From: Plasmopara viticola
Taxonomy: Eukaryota > Oomycota > Peronosporomycetes > Peronosporales > Peronosporaceae
Length of the DNA stretch: 64,000 nt
Assembly: GCA_001695595.3 (NCBI GenBank)
Contig: MBPM02000003.1
Location: forward strand, 1,612,001 to 1,676,000
Direction: 5' to 3'
The notes below the pieces were generated by a model. It saw only the letters and a list, made by a program, of their open reading frames with translations, ran no database searches and was not told the origin of the DNA. Positions within the stretch are counted from its first letter, which is position 1. The number at the start of each line of letters is the position of its first letter. Position numbers and translations under genes: made by a program. Of the stretch, positions 10,566-20,403 are shown one piece after another.

Positions 10566-12236
10566 ATGATACGAGTGATGGTGCTTGTCGTGACCTCCTT
10601 CCTGGCAGGAGTGGCCAGCGTGAAAGATGTAAATGTGCACATTTTGTCGTTTAATATTCGCACGTCGCTGGCGACGATCGACGCAAGTTCACCGTGCAGT
10701 CATTGGGACGGCATTCGCAAGGAAAATGTGATTCGTAATATTAAAACGGTGGCCGCCGACTTTGTCGGGACCCAAGAGACGTCGGATGCTCAGAAGGCGT
10801 ACTTGGACGCCCAATTAGCCGATACGTATGCCGTCATTGGAGAGAGTTCGGGTCATTTGAATGGCATGGCGAGTGAATGGAATGCCATGTACTATCGTTC
10901 CGACACGTGGCAAGTGGTAACGAATGGCATGTTTTGGCTCGGGACGGACCCGAATGTCATGTCGGCGGGATGGGGGATGGTATACTACCGGACGTGCGTC
11001 TGGGGTCGGTTTCAGCACCGAGAGACGGGAGCGTCCATCTGTGTGCTCAATACGCACTATGAGACTCCAGGCAATGACGAAGCCCAGAAACAAGGATCAA
11101 ATATTATATTACAGCAAATCAAGACCAAGTGTGACGCGAGCGACGGCTTGGTTGTCTTAATGGGGGACTTTAATGCTTTAAAAAGTTACCCGGCCATGCA
11201 AATTCTATTCGCAAGCAATATGAATGATCCGTCCGATGAAGGCACGTTTTGTGGGAGCATGGTCTCGAGCACTTGCTCGGTCAAGTATGACTTTACACTG
11301 TTTCACGCACAGAACAAAGATGCTTGTTATTTAAAGTCGGAGATTTCACGGATCAATTACGATGGCTGTTATACGTCTGATCATGCTGGCCTTGTCGGCA
11401 GTTTCTGTCTCCAAGGCTCGTGCTGTTCAAACGATACCCTCTCAGATTCAGGATCAGTAGATTTCTCGCTGGAAGAGGATTTAGTTGCAAGTGATAGCGA
11501 CATTGTTGGCAAAGTAAGAGGAACGGAGTTTGCGGACTCTGATAGCAGTGAAAAGACGCGTAAGTCCGATGCAAAAGTTGATCAAAGCGACAAAGGATCG
11601 ACACCGGATACAGAGTCGACTAGTGCACCACGTGATAGCCCTCAAACGATTTCCGTGTCGTCTGGAGGAGATAGTAGCGCTTCAACGACGGTTGGCATTG
11701 TTTTGGGCTCGCTTGGGGTTTGTGGTCTTGTTGCTCTTGTGGTGGTTCAACGGAAAGAAATGCTTGCACGGAAAGCGCACTTTGAAAAGGCCGAGGGCGC
11801 AACCACCACAAATTATCTTAACGGCTCCACAGCCGCCAGGGCCGTGTCCGACACATCAACGCTGTCTCCCCTGCCTATTATTGGAGGAGACCAAGCTTCG
11901 TCTTCTCCCATTCCAGAGCTTGCAGCTCCTCGTGACACTCTTGGCTCGGCATGTTCCGCCGTCTCTTTATTTAACGCAAAAGGTCATTTAGGTGCAACGT
12001 TTGGCTACATTTCCAACCGACGATTAGCTGCTGCGAAACTCACGGCAAGTGGCTTAGAGTATTCGGTAGCGCTTGGGAATACGATCGTTGCAAGTAAGAG
12101 TGACTCCAATACGCTTGAGAAGAACCACGCTCAGCCAAACATCAGCTCGTCTGCAGCTCTTAGCAAAGTCGACTATAGTGAAATGGCAGCGCAAGAGTCA
12201 AGTAAAGTCAAGGACAGCAATCTTTCCGACTTGTAA
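10566..12236 (+). CDS. Secreted, membrane-anchored endonuclease/exonuclease/phosphatase-family protein
   Basis: A 556-residue uninterrupted frame from ATG 10566. Residues 1-18 form a signal peptide (MIRVMVLVVTSFLAGVAS). Residues about 20-280 form an EEP fold: LSFNIR (metal/substrate Asn), TQET (catalytic Glu), LNTHYET, GDFNA (Asp-x-Asn) and TSDHAG (terminal Asp-His), all conserved, so hydrolase activity is expected. Six or more cysteines in the domain suit an extracellular location. A Ser/Asp-rich linker follows, then one membrane span (about residues 375-396, TVGIVLGSLGVCGLVALVVV) with basic residues after it, and a roughly 160-residue Ser/Ala-rich cytosolic tail. The substrate could be nucleic acid, a phospholipid or an inositol phosphate; the sequence does not decide. 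It converges on the small coiled-coil gene at 12409-12693. Confidence 0.85.
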   Translation: MIRVMVLVVTSFLAGVASVKDVNVHILSFNIRTSLATIDASSPCSHWDGIRKENVIRNIKTVAADFVGTQETSDAQKAYLDAQLADTYAVIGESSGHLNGMASEWNAMYYRSDTWQVVTNGMFWLGTDPNVMSAGWGMVYYRTCVWGRFQHRETGASICVLNTHYETPGNDEAQKQGSNIILQQIKTKCDASDGLVVLMGDFNALKSYPAMQILFASNMNDPSDEGTFCGSMVSSTCSVKYDFTLFHAQNKDACYLKSEISRINYDGCYTSDHAGLVGSFCLQGSCCSNDTLSDSGSVDFSLEEDLVASDSDIVGKVRGTEFADSDSSEKTRKSDAKVDQSDKGSTPDTESTSAPRDSPQTISVSSGGDSSASTTVGIVLGSLGVCGLVALVVVQRKEMLARKAHFEKAEGATTTNYLNGSTAARAVSDTSTLSPLPIIGGDQASSSPIPELAAPRDTLGSACSAVSLFNAKGHLGATFGYISNRRLAAAKLTASGLEYSVALGNTIVASKSDSNTLEKNHAQPNISSSAALSKVDYSEMAAQESSKVKDSNLSDL

Positions 12237-12408
12237 TCGGGCAAAGCTCTTTGTCCGTGCGTGTGTCATCCTGATAATTCTACACTATACTCCCGTGCCA
12301 CGCAGGCTTTCCTTGGTTTTGGCTCTATAATAATATCACGAACAAGGATTGCAACACTTAAAACGTAGCAACAGTTAATCAACTTCTTTACCCCACGCAC
12401 ACCAATCA

Positions 12409-12693
12409 TTACACTCGTCTCTCCTCCAGCCGCATTCTCTTTTCTTCAAGCTGCTTGTTGATGGTAAGTAACTCGTGTTCCAAACGCGATTTCTGTTGCA
12501 TGAGCCATTGCAAGTGCGCCTCCATCTCCTTCACTTTGCCAGCGCGTAGGGCTTGAATGGCCTGCTGCACGCGGTCGCGCTTGCTATCCGACTTTTGGAT
12601 GCATTTAAAGGTGCGTGCCGCTAGCTTCGATGCTGCCTCTAGCTCCGAATCGGTCTCTGCAGTGGCGCGGGCGCTGAAGCAGTGTAAGCTCAT
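12409..12693 (-). CDS. Small coiled-coil protein, unknown function
   Basis: A 94-residue frame, starting at the ATG at 12693 (MSLHCFSARATAE). A further in-frame ATG 14 codons upstream (12735) adds a hydrophobic stretch that looks like untranslated leader. Residues about 15-94 are strongly helical, with heptad-like Leu/Ala spacing and many Glu, Lys, Arg and Gln (QKSRLEHELLTINKQLEEKR). The family was not recognised. It could be a subunit of a small helical complex, or the end of a longer spliced gene. It lies tail to tail with the EEP gene, 172 bases apart. Confidence 0.55.
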   Translation of the reverse strand: MSLHCFSARATAETDSELEAASKLAARTFKCIQKSDSKRDRVQQAIQALRAGKVKEMEAHLQWLMQQKSRLEHELLTINKQLEEKRMRLEERRV

Positions 12694-12735
12694 GTTCAGG
12701 CAATAGGCTAATAAATTGGTAAAATAAATGTGCAA

Positions 12736-14829
12736 TTGGTGGGGTCACACGACAACATGATTAAAAAAAAATAGTCGGTAGCTGCTATATCACTTATGGG
12801 AAGAGAGCCAGATTTCATATTATTATTTTTAACACCCTATCGGTATTTGTACCGGTTTGCACTTCTGAGAGTTGATTTTAGTGCTTAGTGGAAGGGCCAA
12901 AAAAATAGGATAAATTTTGTATAATATAAAGAAGTCTTTGCACACATCAAGTCCCTTAAGACTGGAGACTGTCCACCGGAAGATTCTACACGTTTCCTTT
13001 GTAAAAAGGGGTGCGTTATCCTGTCAATGTAAAAAAAACACTATGCTCACGCGGATAAGTTGACTCTTGAACCCTCGCAAAGGTTTTTAGATAAGAAGAA
13101 GTGCCTTCCCGCATCTGTCGGATTCACAAATCGCACTGTCGGTTGGACATTAAAGGCTTTAAGAGGTAGCTGTATTTGCAGCATTTCCTGCTATTGAACA
13201 GCTGGATGGCGCTCGTGCTCTATCCGCAAAGTCTAGACTCGAGGACTCAGGCAACACGAACTCAAGTGGTATAGTAAAGATTGAGATTTCCGCTTTCGAA
13301 GGAAACGGAATGCAGAGCCTATAAGGGGGTACAGATAATCACTGAATACGTCTTGCCTAAGAATGTTCAGGTGCGCGTGGCGTTCGCTTTCTTTTTATGA
13401 GAGGCCGAAAGCAATTTCATCTGAGTGCTTTGTGTGCTAGAGGCACATAAATGAGCATATAAGAGCAGATTTTTTTGTAGCTACATAGCAACATATAAAT
13501 TCTACCACAGCAGCGCTTGGTTGAGAAATCTTTAATTTTTCTCAGGAGCTAAGATAGTTGCTGGCCTCCATCACGCCACATTACAATGTCGAGATAACTG
13601 CAAATATGAACCTCTTAAGGATAGGCCTACCTCGCGCTTAGCCTTTTGAGGTGCTGACGATCGCGTCGGAAGAAGCCTGACAAATCGCTCTATAAACACA
13701 AACTTGCCTTCGAATGAATGCCTTGGGTGAGTAGATTCTTGTTCTATAAGACCAAAAGACCGCGAAGTTCGTAAATTCGCCTAATTTTAATGGATCTTAA
13801 CGCTGCCGAAAACAAAGCAGCATCTCCTGCTTTTTGTGCAATATGTAATTCGTGTCTGGTTTAAAAAAAGCCGATGAAGTGGACCTTTGTGATACCTAAT
13901 GGCATTTGAGGTTCTTCGACTTTTTGTTACAGAAGTCGTGTCCTCAGCGCCAGGACAATGCTAATCACCAAAACGGGTGAAGAATTCTGCTGGAGAACAA
14001 CAATGTCTCTATGAAAGGTGTGTGGTCAATAAAGAGATAGCATTGTGATTAAACCGCTATCGATTCGACTGGTAAAATGCTTGTAAATATGAAATAGTCC
14101 TGTCTGTAAAAAATAAAGTTTTGACAGCACCGGGTCAGTTCTTGGTTTTGACGTCTATATCGTAATTTGGGTTTGAGCATTGTCTGGCCAAAAAAACGAG
14201 TCTCGGATTGATTAGTAAGGAAAGGCCGTAACTACCAAAATACTAAATCTGCGCAACAGGGCCGTGGTGAGTCAGTTCTCATTGCTAACTTAAATTTGGA
14301 AGGGATGAATAGTACCGATGTTTTCACGAAGGCAGCCGTGACGAAGCGGTTGATCCAGTTTTGCTAGAGGCAGTGACTCATTAAGTCGGGTTTAAATGCA
14401 GATACATAGATTGTCTGGTGGCTGCGGGAGTAAACGGGTAACAAAGGCTCGCAAGACACAGTGCTAGCTAGCTCATTTGAATACAAATAACTTCTGAATT
14501 ATATGTTGAGGAGGTTTGAAAAACTTTTTTTTATTTGAACGCAAAAATAAGACGGTAATAGCTACCTGACTTCACAGAAAGCTGGTTGATATTAAAGTTT
14601 CGAGATAAAAAATTAGCTTCAAAAGTATCAGCTCAAATCACCGTTTCGTGAAACTTTTTACGATCGAGGAAGGTCATGGGTTTGTGCGCACCATCAAACT
14701 TTTCAAGACATTGTTGACGCATTGAACAATTTTGTCTGTGATATTTTAGATGAACATTTCGATCCCTAGGTCATGTGAACCCTAAAGAACTCTCAGCACC
14801 TCGCTGTAGACTTCCTAGCGCCCGACCTT
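12736..14829. other. AT-rich intergenic DNA with decayed repeat
   Basis: No gene supported. It contains one member of the dispersed repeat pair described at 13058-13260. The rest shows only short random frames. Confidence 0.45.
13058..13260 (+). repeat. Copy 1 of an unclassified dispersed repeat (partner at 37568-37770)
   Basis: Similar to 37568-37770: both hold GAACCCT-GCA-AGGTTT, then ATCTGTC about 40 bases later, then a block whose translations align as VFAAFPAIEQLDGARAL here and IFAAFHAVKQLERAKIL in the partner. The conserved reading suggests a decayed coding repeat, most likely transposon-derived. No family could be named. Confidence 0.45.
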
Positions 14830-17800
14830 GCTAGTAAGGTGGCTATGTCCAAACGACCGGTCGGTCCTGTGTTTCACTGCAAAAGGAGCAGCTTCCTGAC
14901 CCAATTTGAATTTCTCACGCTAAGACTCGCGGTGGTGGATACGATTGTAAAGCACATGAGTCCCGATGCCGTATGAGTCTGTCTCCTCGTCATGGGCCTC
15001 AAAGGTAAAATTCTAGCATCGCTGAGAGTCGGGCCGTAAAGTATTCCCAATAGCTTAGCGCGCCCTGTGCTCCCAACCACAATCACTCCCAGCTTGGATA
15101 GGGACTGGCGTAATGGCTCGTTCTCATAGGACCGAGGGTAAAACGGAAGTATCACTGTCTTGTCCTTGTTGAGCCGCATTCCTGAAGCCGCACAGAAGTC
15201 TTCCGCTTGACTTAGAAAAAACTTGGTGTGCTTGAGGTCGGAAAGGAGTCCAGTGCAATCATCGGCAAAACTGATCACCGAGTGCGTTGTATTCCCACTC
15301 CGTCCTTCGTAATCTTCTAGTTTCACCCATAGCAGGTTCAGCAAAGGTTCAATAAAAAGATCAAAGAGTGCTGGAGAGAGGGGGTCTCCCTGCCGAACCC
15401 CCACGCCAAATTCGGACGAACTTAACGGTCAACCCTTGAACATGGGTGATACCAGGTTCCTGGAAAAAGGACCCGGATCAAGCGTCTGAACGTGTCGCTA
15501 GACCCAAAGTGCCTCAAGACCATGTCAGGTGCTTCCCAGACGACACTATCGAAGGCCTTGGCAAAGTCGAGTAAAATCGCACCGGCTGGTGACTTAACCT
15601 TGCCGAACAGCTGGGATAAGGTCTGAATCCTAAGGTGTGCGCGACGGATATCCCGTGGAACAAAGTTGTATTGGTATGAGTGCAGGAGGCTGTCGACTTG
15701 TATTGGCCTGAGTGCAGGAGGCTGTTGAGTATTGAGCCCAGGCGATGGGCAAGAATTTTGGGTCCCAGTTTAGCATCCACAAATAGGAGCATAATCGGTC
15801 GATAGTTGCTTGGGACCTTGCGGTCTTCTTTCTGTTATAACGACGAGATCTGAGCACACCGCTACTTTTAAGTCATACGACCCAGGTGGATCTGGGCCGC
15901 GTGGACTATCTCCAGTACGCGGCTCCAAAGAGAAGGGTTGCTTTTGTAATACTCGACCGAAAGGCCGTCAGGCCCAGGCGTTTTGCCAGCCAAAGTATGT
16001 GATAGCGCCCAGTGGAACTCGTTTGCCGTAAAGCGGCCATCCAAGTAAGCCCGATCCGTTGGCGTCAGTCGAGACATGGTATATCAGAGTATCCGGGAAA
16101 TCTTGATGCTGTTCCAGTCGGGCTTGACGTGTCCGAACTTCTTGGACGGTGAGCAGTAGACGCCAGAACAATACGGAGAGAAGGCTTTGCAAGTTGACTC
16201 GAGTTCTTCAGTCGTATCAACAGGAATGGGCGTCTTTTGGAGGAACTGGGTGACCGAAAGAAGTACTTGGAGCAGTGCTCAGTATGCTTGAGGTCCGAGG
16301 CAAATTTCTGCTTGGCCGCATAGTGAGATTGCTCCTCTAGTTTTTCCTTAAGCTTGGCTCTTGCGGCCGTAAGCTGTGCGAAGTAGTCTTCAACTGGGTT
16401 GGTAGCCTGGGTACGCTGCAGCGCATTCAAAATTGAAGTGGAGGTCTTCAAGTGTCCGTTGGCGCTCGTTGTTCTTGGATTGAAAGAGCTCCCTAAGAAA
16501 GATCGAATCTTTTCGCTTGTGTTCCTCGAGAAGACAAACGGGATTGTAGGAGTTACTGTTGGGGCTTCGGTAGGAGTCTGCAAGGTTACAAAGCGAGTGG
16601 TGCAGATATTCTTGTGCCTCCGGAAGCTGGATGACCCAGGTTGGACATTTCCATGGAGCCCGAGAAGGGCTTATAGCAGGAATTACCAAGTTGGAATGAA
16701 ACTCCAGCATGGTCCCCTTGACCTGCTAAGCCCCGGAAGTCATGATGGACATCTTGGGTTGCCGAGTGAAAAAGCCTATAGCTGACTAAGATGTAGTTAA
16801 GTCTGGGGCTGCTCTTGGGGCTAGTAAATTCTTGGACGTCTGGATGTTGGAGACGCCAGGCATTCACAAAGTGCAAGGCGGTCATCCAGTCTAACAACGC
16901 TTCTCGGCCTTGGACTCGGTTTCGATCCTCTTGCCTTGCTAGGGAGGACTGTATTCAAGTCGTCAAGCACAAGGTGGTGTAAATCGTCTTCGAAGGTGCT
17001 GGAGAGGGCTGCAAAAAAGTCTGTCCGCTGGCTTGAGTGGACCGGAGCGTAATCACGTGAATGTAGGTCAGACGGAGTCCAAAGTGCCTCGCACTAGCAA
17101 GTGCCGGGGCAATATTTCCATGGAGGAGACATGCTGGCTTGTGACATCGTGAAGCGTGCGGATAGGACAGGAGGGTGTGAGCAGCAGGCCCCACACCATT
17201 GTGCCCAGTATAGTTGTCAGTGTAGTCTTGCGACCGAAAGCTGGAATCCAGCTGTGAATTTCTATCTAGTGGTGTTTCGCTCGTTTAAAGATTTTGATAC
17301 CCGTAAACTTTGTCTCTTGCAAACCCACAATGTGGAAATTGTTTGGAAAAATGGTCAGGGTACGTTGTGTAACGTTAATCAGACCATTCGCATTGAGAGA
17401 AAAACCCTCTCAAGGTCCATCCCCCATTTGAGGTGAGTAGGACTAGAGGCGGCCACCGAAGTAGCCTGACTCCGTAAGTACTTAAGTGTGGAGCGAGGTC
17501 TGCTGGTAGAGGCCCAGCCAAAATGCGATCCACTGAAGGCGGAATTATTAGTTTGGCAAGGATTGTGTCATCCCATAATATCCAAAGTGGGTGTGGTAGT
17601 GCCGATGCTGCCTTCCCGTAAGTGCACACAGCTTGAGCGGGTCTGCGTAAATACTGCGTGCAATAATTTGCAGAGCCAGATCCGCTTCCGCCAGTCGCAG
17701 CTTGAGCCAGAACTGCACTTGATCTGGACACAGCTGTCCCAGAATGGTTTAAAGATCCAGGTCGTGTTAGCCTAAATAGAGCGTGGACATTCGTTCAATC

Positions 17801-18400
17801 ACACGGCATTCCTCGTCCAGTGTACAAGGTTGCGTGGATATTTTGCGAAGAACGACATGCTCGAACGCTTTTGCGCGAAGATGTTGTCCCTCACCGTGGT
17901 GTCTTGTAAGACTCGATGAAGGCTAGACTGAGCTTGCTTCGATGCTATCACCATGTCTGGGTCGATTGGCGAGAAAAATGAACCAAAAAATCTTCAATTG
18001 TTGCGCATATTTCTTGAAGCGACATTTGTTTAACGTTGCCTTATCGAACCGCCGCATTCGTGGCCCCTTCCGTCGTCTCTGAAAGCTCCACATTGGAGGC
18101 AATAGATTGCGGTGGGTTTGTTGAGTTGTCCCACAGGATGAGGTTCTGGTCCGGTGGAATACGTCCATCTAAACAATCACTCAACCATTCATACGAGTTA
18201 ACCGATGCAACTATCGGGTACTCGGTTTGGGAGGGGGGATGCGGCGCAGAACTACTGCTGGATCTGCAATGTGCCGAGGACCATGCACTTTGCTTGCTTG
18301 ATGCGATCCGGCGTGCGGTCCGTGGCCCGAGTTGCGCCAACAGGAAAGACGGCAGTGTTGTCGTGAGGCCAAATTGACTTGGGATTAGCCACGATCGCAC
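14830..18400 (-). mobile_element. Broken LINE (non-LTR) retrotransposon with APE endonuclease and reverse transcriptase
   Basis: Read right to left. A likely ORF1 remnant lies at about 18400-17400. An APE-type endonuclease follows from about 17385, with the catalytic-Glu block FHIVGLQETKFTGIKIF at about 17350-17300 and a later DHAGVSFQLG block. The reverse transcriptase comes next: GKTPGPDGLSVEYYKS at about 15990, LLDFAKAFDSVVWEAPDMV at about 15570, GVRQGDPLSPALFD at about 15400 and the catalytic box SFADDCTGLL at about 15260 (Phe replaces the usual Tyr of YADD). Frameshifts and stops break it into more than six pieces, so it cannot be autonomous. The order ORF1-EN-RT fits an L1/Tx1-like LINE. 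The thumb and 3' end are missing or unrecognisable below 14874. Confidence 0.8.
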
Positions 18401-20403
18401 ATGTCTGAGTAAACCAGTACGGCTTACACTACCAGCAGCAAGAATCCATTCTTTTAGGCGACCAAACGAGCATAACAGTCCGCATGTAAACGTCTACGAT
18501 TTTGACAGACTGGCTTTTAAAGCTGCGCGCACCTTGCGCTGATCATTCGTCAAAGCCAAAGCCCGGTGCCATAGGCTCACATAGAAATCGACGTAGCTTC
18601 TCGAGCGACGACGACCAAATTGTCAAACCCAAAAATTAAGCGCTTATAAAGTTAAGCAACAATTATTCTGTCGTGGCCAAATTTCGTGCCCATACGTCTT
18701 TTCGAGAGTATTGACAGCGACGTTCGTGTAGATGCGCGGTGGGAACACTATTTGGTTGTGAGAACGCTGTGTGCGACGCACACTATCGCGAGTGTAATGT
18801 AGGAGCTCTATTTCCAAACAAGTCTTCGAACTACTCGGAATCTTGATATGAGCTGCAGGCTCATGGGCTAAGCTCAGACATTGTTGAGAAGAGCACTTAC
18901 GCTCTTTACCGTCCGATGCTGAGGTTGGCAGTTGTTGTCAACCATGAGATTTGGGTCTCGTTTACCCGAGCCGAGGGTGAATAGCGCGAGTGCTCTACAA
19001 ATGCAATTGAATCGTCGGTCGACGGCATAGCTCATTTGAGCCGGGATGTCGTGTGGTGATCGGACACAGTAAGCTTAGTCGGTGTCTTTGAAATGCTGTC
19101 TGATATAGAGCACTCGGTGCGGTCGACAAGGTAGCCGGACAATCTGAGGTTTATGTAGTAAAGTTCGATGTAATGCTCGCTCATTTCGTTGTGAGATTTT
19201 TTAATAAGCAAGAGGATGATATGTGATTGACAAGATTCATGTGATGACCTGATGATTTCAGAACGTTAAGTATAAAATTCAAAAAGTTCGCACTTTGCAA
19301 AATCTTCGGTGAAGTTGAAGTGCAATTAAATCGGCGACTTTACTGTGCTAAACACTCATCATCGACTGCAAGAGAATTGTAGTCTAGCTATTTAAGGCTT
19401 GCCTGCGTGAATAGTGCTGGAGAAGTGGCAACCTGGGGCTTCTATTTGGGCTTTGCTCATTGCCCCAAGATCTCCCGCTCCAGTGCTAAGAAGCATTATG
19501 AAGTCGAAGAAGCTGATTATGATGATCAAAAGTGTCTGTGACATCGTAGCAATTTTTCCGTAGCGAAGCTTCAAAATCCTTTTATCGAAGGGACGATATC
19601 TCATCTGCTTCACAAAATTGAGGGCTTTAACTTTGGCGACGGCGTCACACAAGAATGTACTCTACTTGGTAGTAGGGCTTGTCATCTAGAACAAGGCTAA
19701 TTGGAGGAAAAAGATGTCCTAGCATCATGCGGCGCACTAAGTGCTCTTCGCCATAGTTTTGTTCGCAACCGACGTCTGGCAAATGCAATTCCAATACTTC
19801 ACAAGACTCAAACCAAAGATACGATGATATCGCAAGCTGCTTCTCGTCCAGCCTCTGCCCAATAAAATTTACGACACCGAAACCATGACTGAGTTACGCT
19901 TTCAACAAGCACCAAGCGTTGTTCCCTATGTCAAAAGAGTTACTTAAAGAACGCGTCCATCACACTTAGAATATCATAATGAAAATACCTAAGAAACGTC
20001 AGAAGGAACAAAAGCACAAATACATGACAATTCTAACGTGTGCCATTTCTCGAAGCAAGCTTTACGAATCAAATGAAAAGCATTTGATCGAATCAATGTG
20101 GTGGTCAATTGGACTTACTAGTCCGACGAGCTCTTTTTATCTTTATAACAACGATGCACTATTTACTGGATGCAGCCCTTCTTCTCGAAGGTTAAGCAGA
20201 AACATCCTTTCCTTCTTTTAAAGAGAGATATGATTCAAAACACGCGGTAAAATGCCCCTTTTGCCAACTTTTTTATTCGTCATAGAAATGTGTTAATGGC
20301 TAAAAAAAAGAGTTTAAACCCAAATTTCAACCATTTCAGACGAAAAAAGTGTAATAGACCGCTTGTCATTAATAAGAAATCAAAATCTGTCTGGCAAACC
20401 CAG
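18401..20403. other. Intergenic DNA, no gene supported
   Basis: Short open frames only. One minus-strand frame (19652-19392, 86 codons) has a hydrophobic stretch but no start context or homologue that I recognise. Minus-strand translations of 18500-19400 show broken protein-like runs, suggesting more transposon debris. Confidence 0.4.

Noticed and set aside
11530..11991. 153-codon plus-strand frame inside the EEP gene
   Set aside because: It overlaps the well-supported EEP coding frame in another phase and has no recognisable motif.
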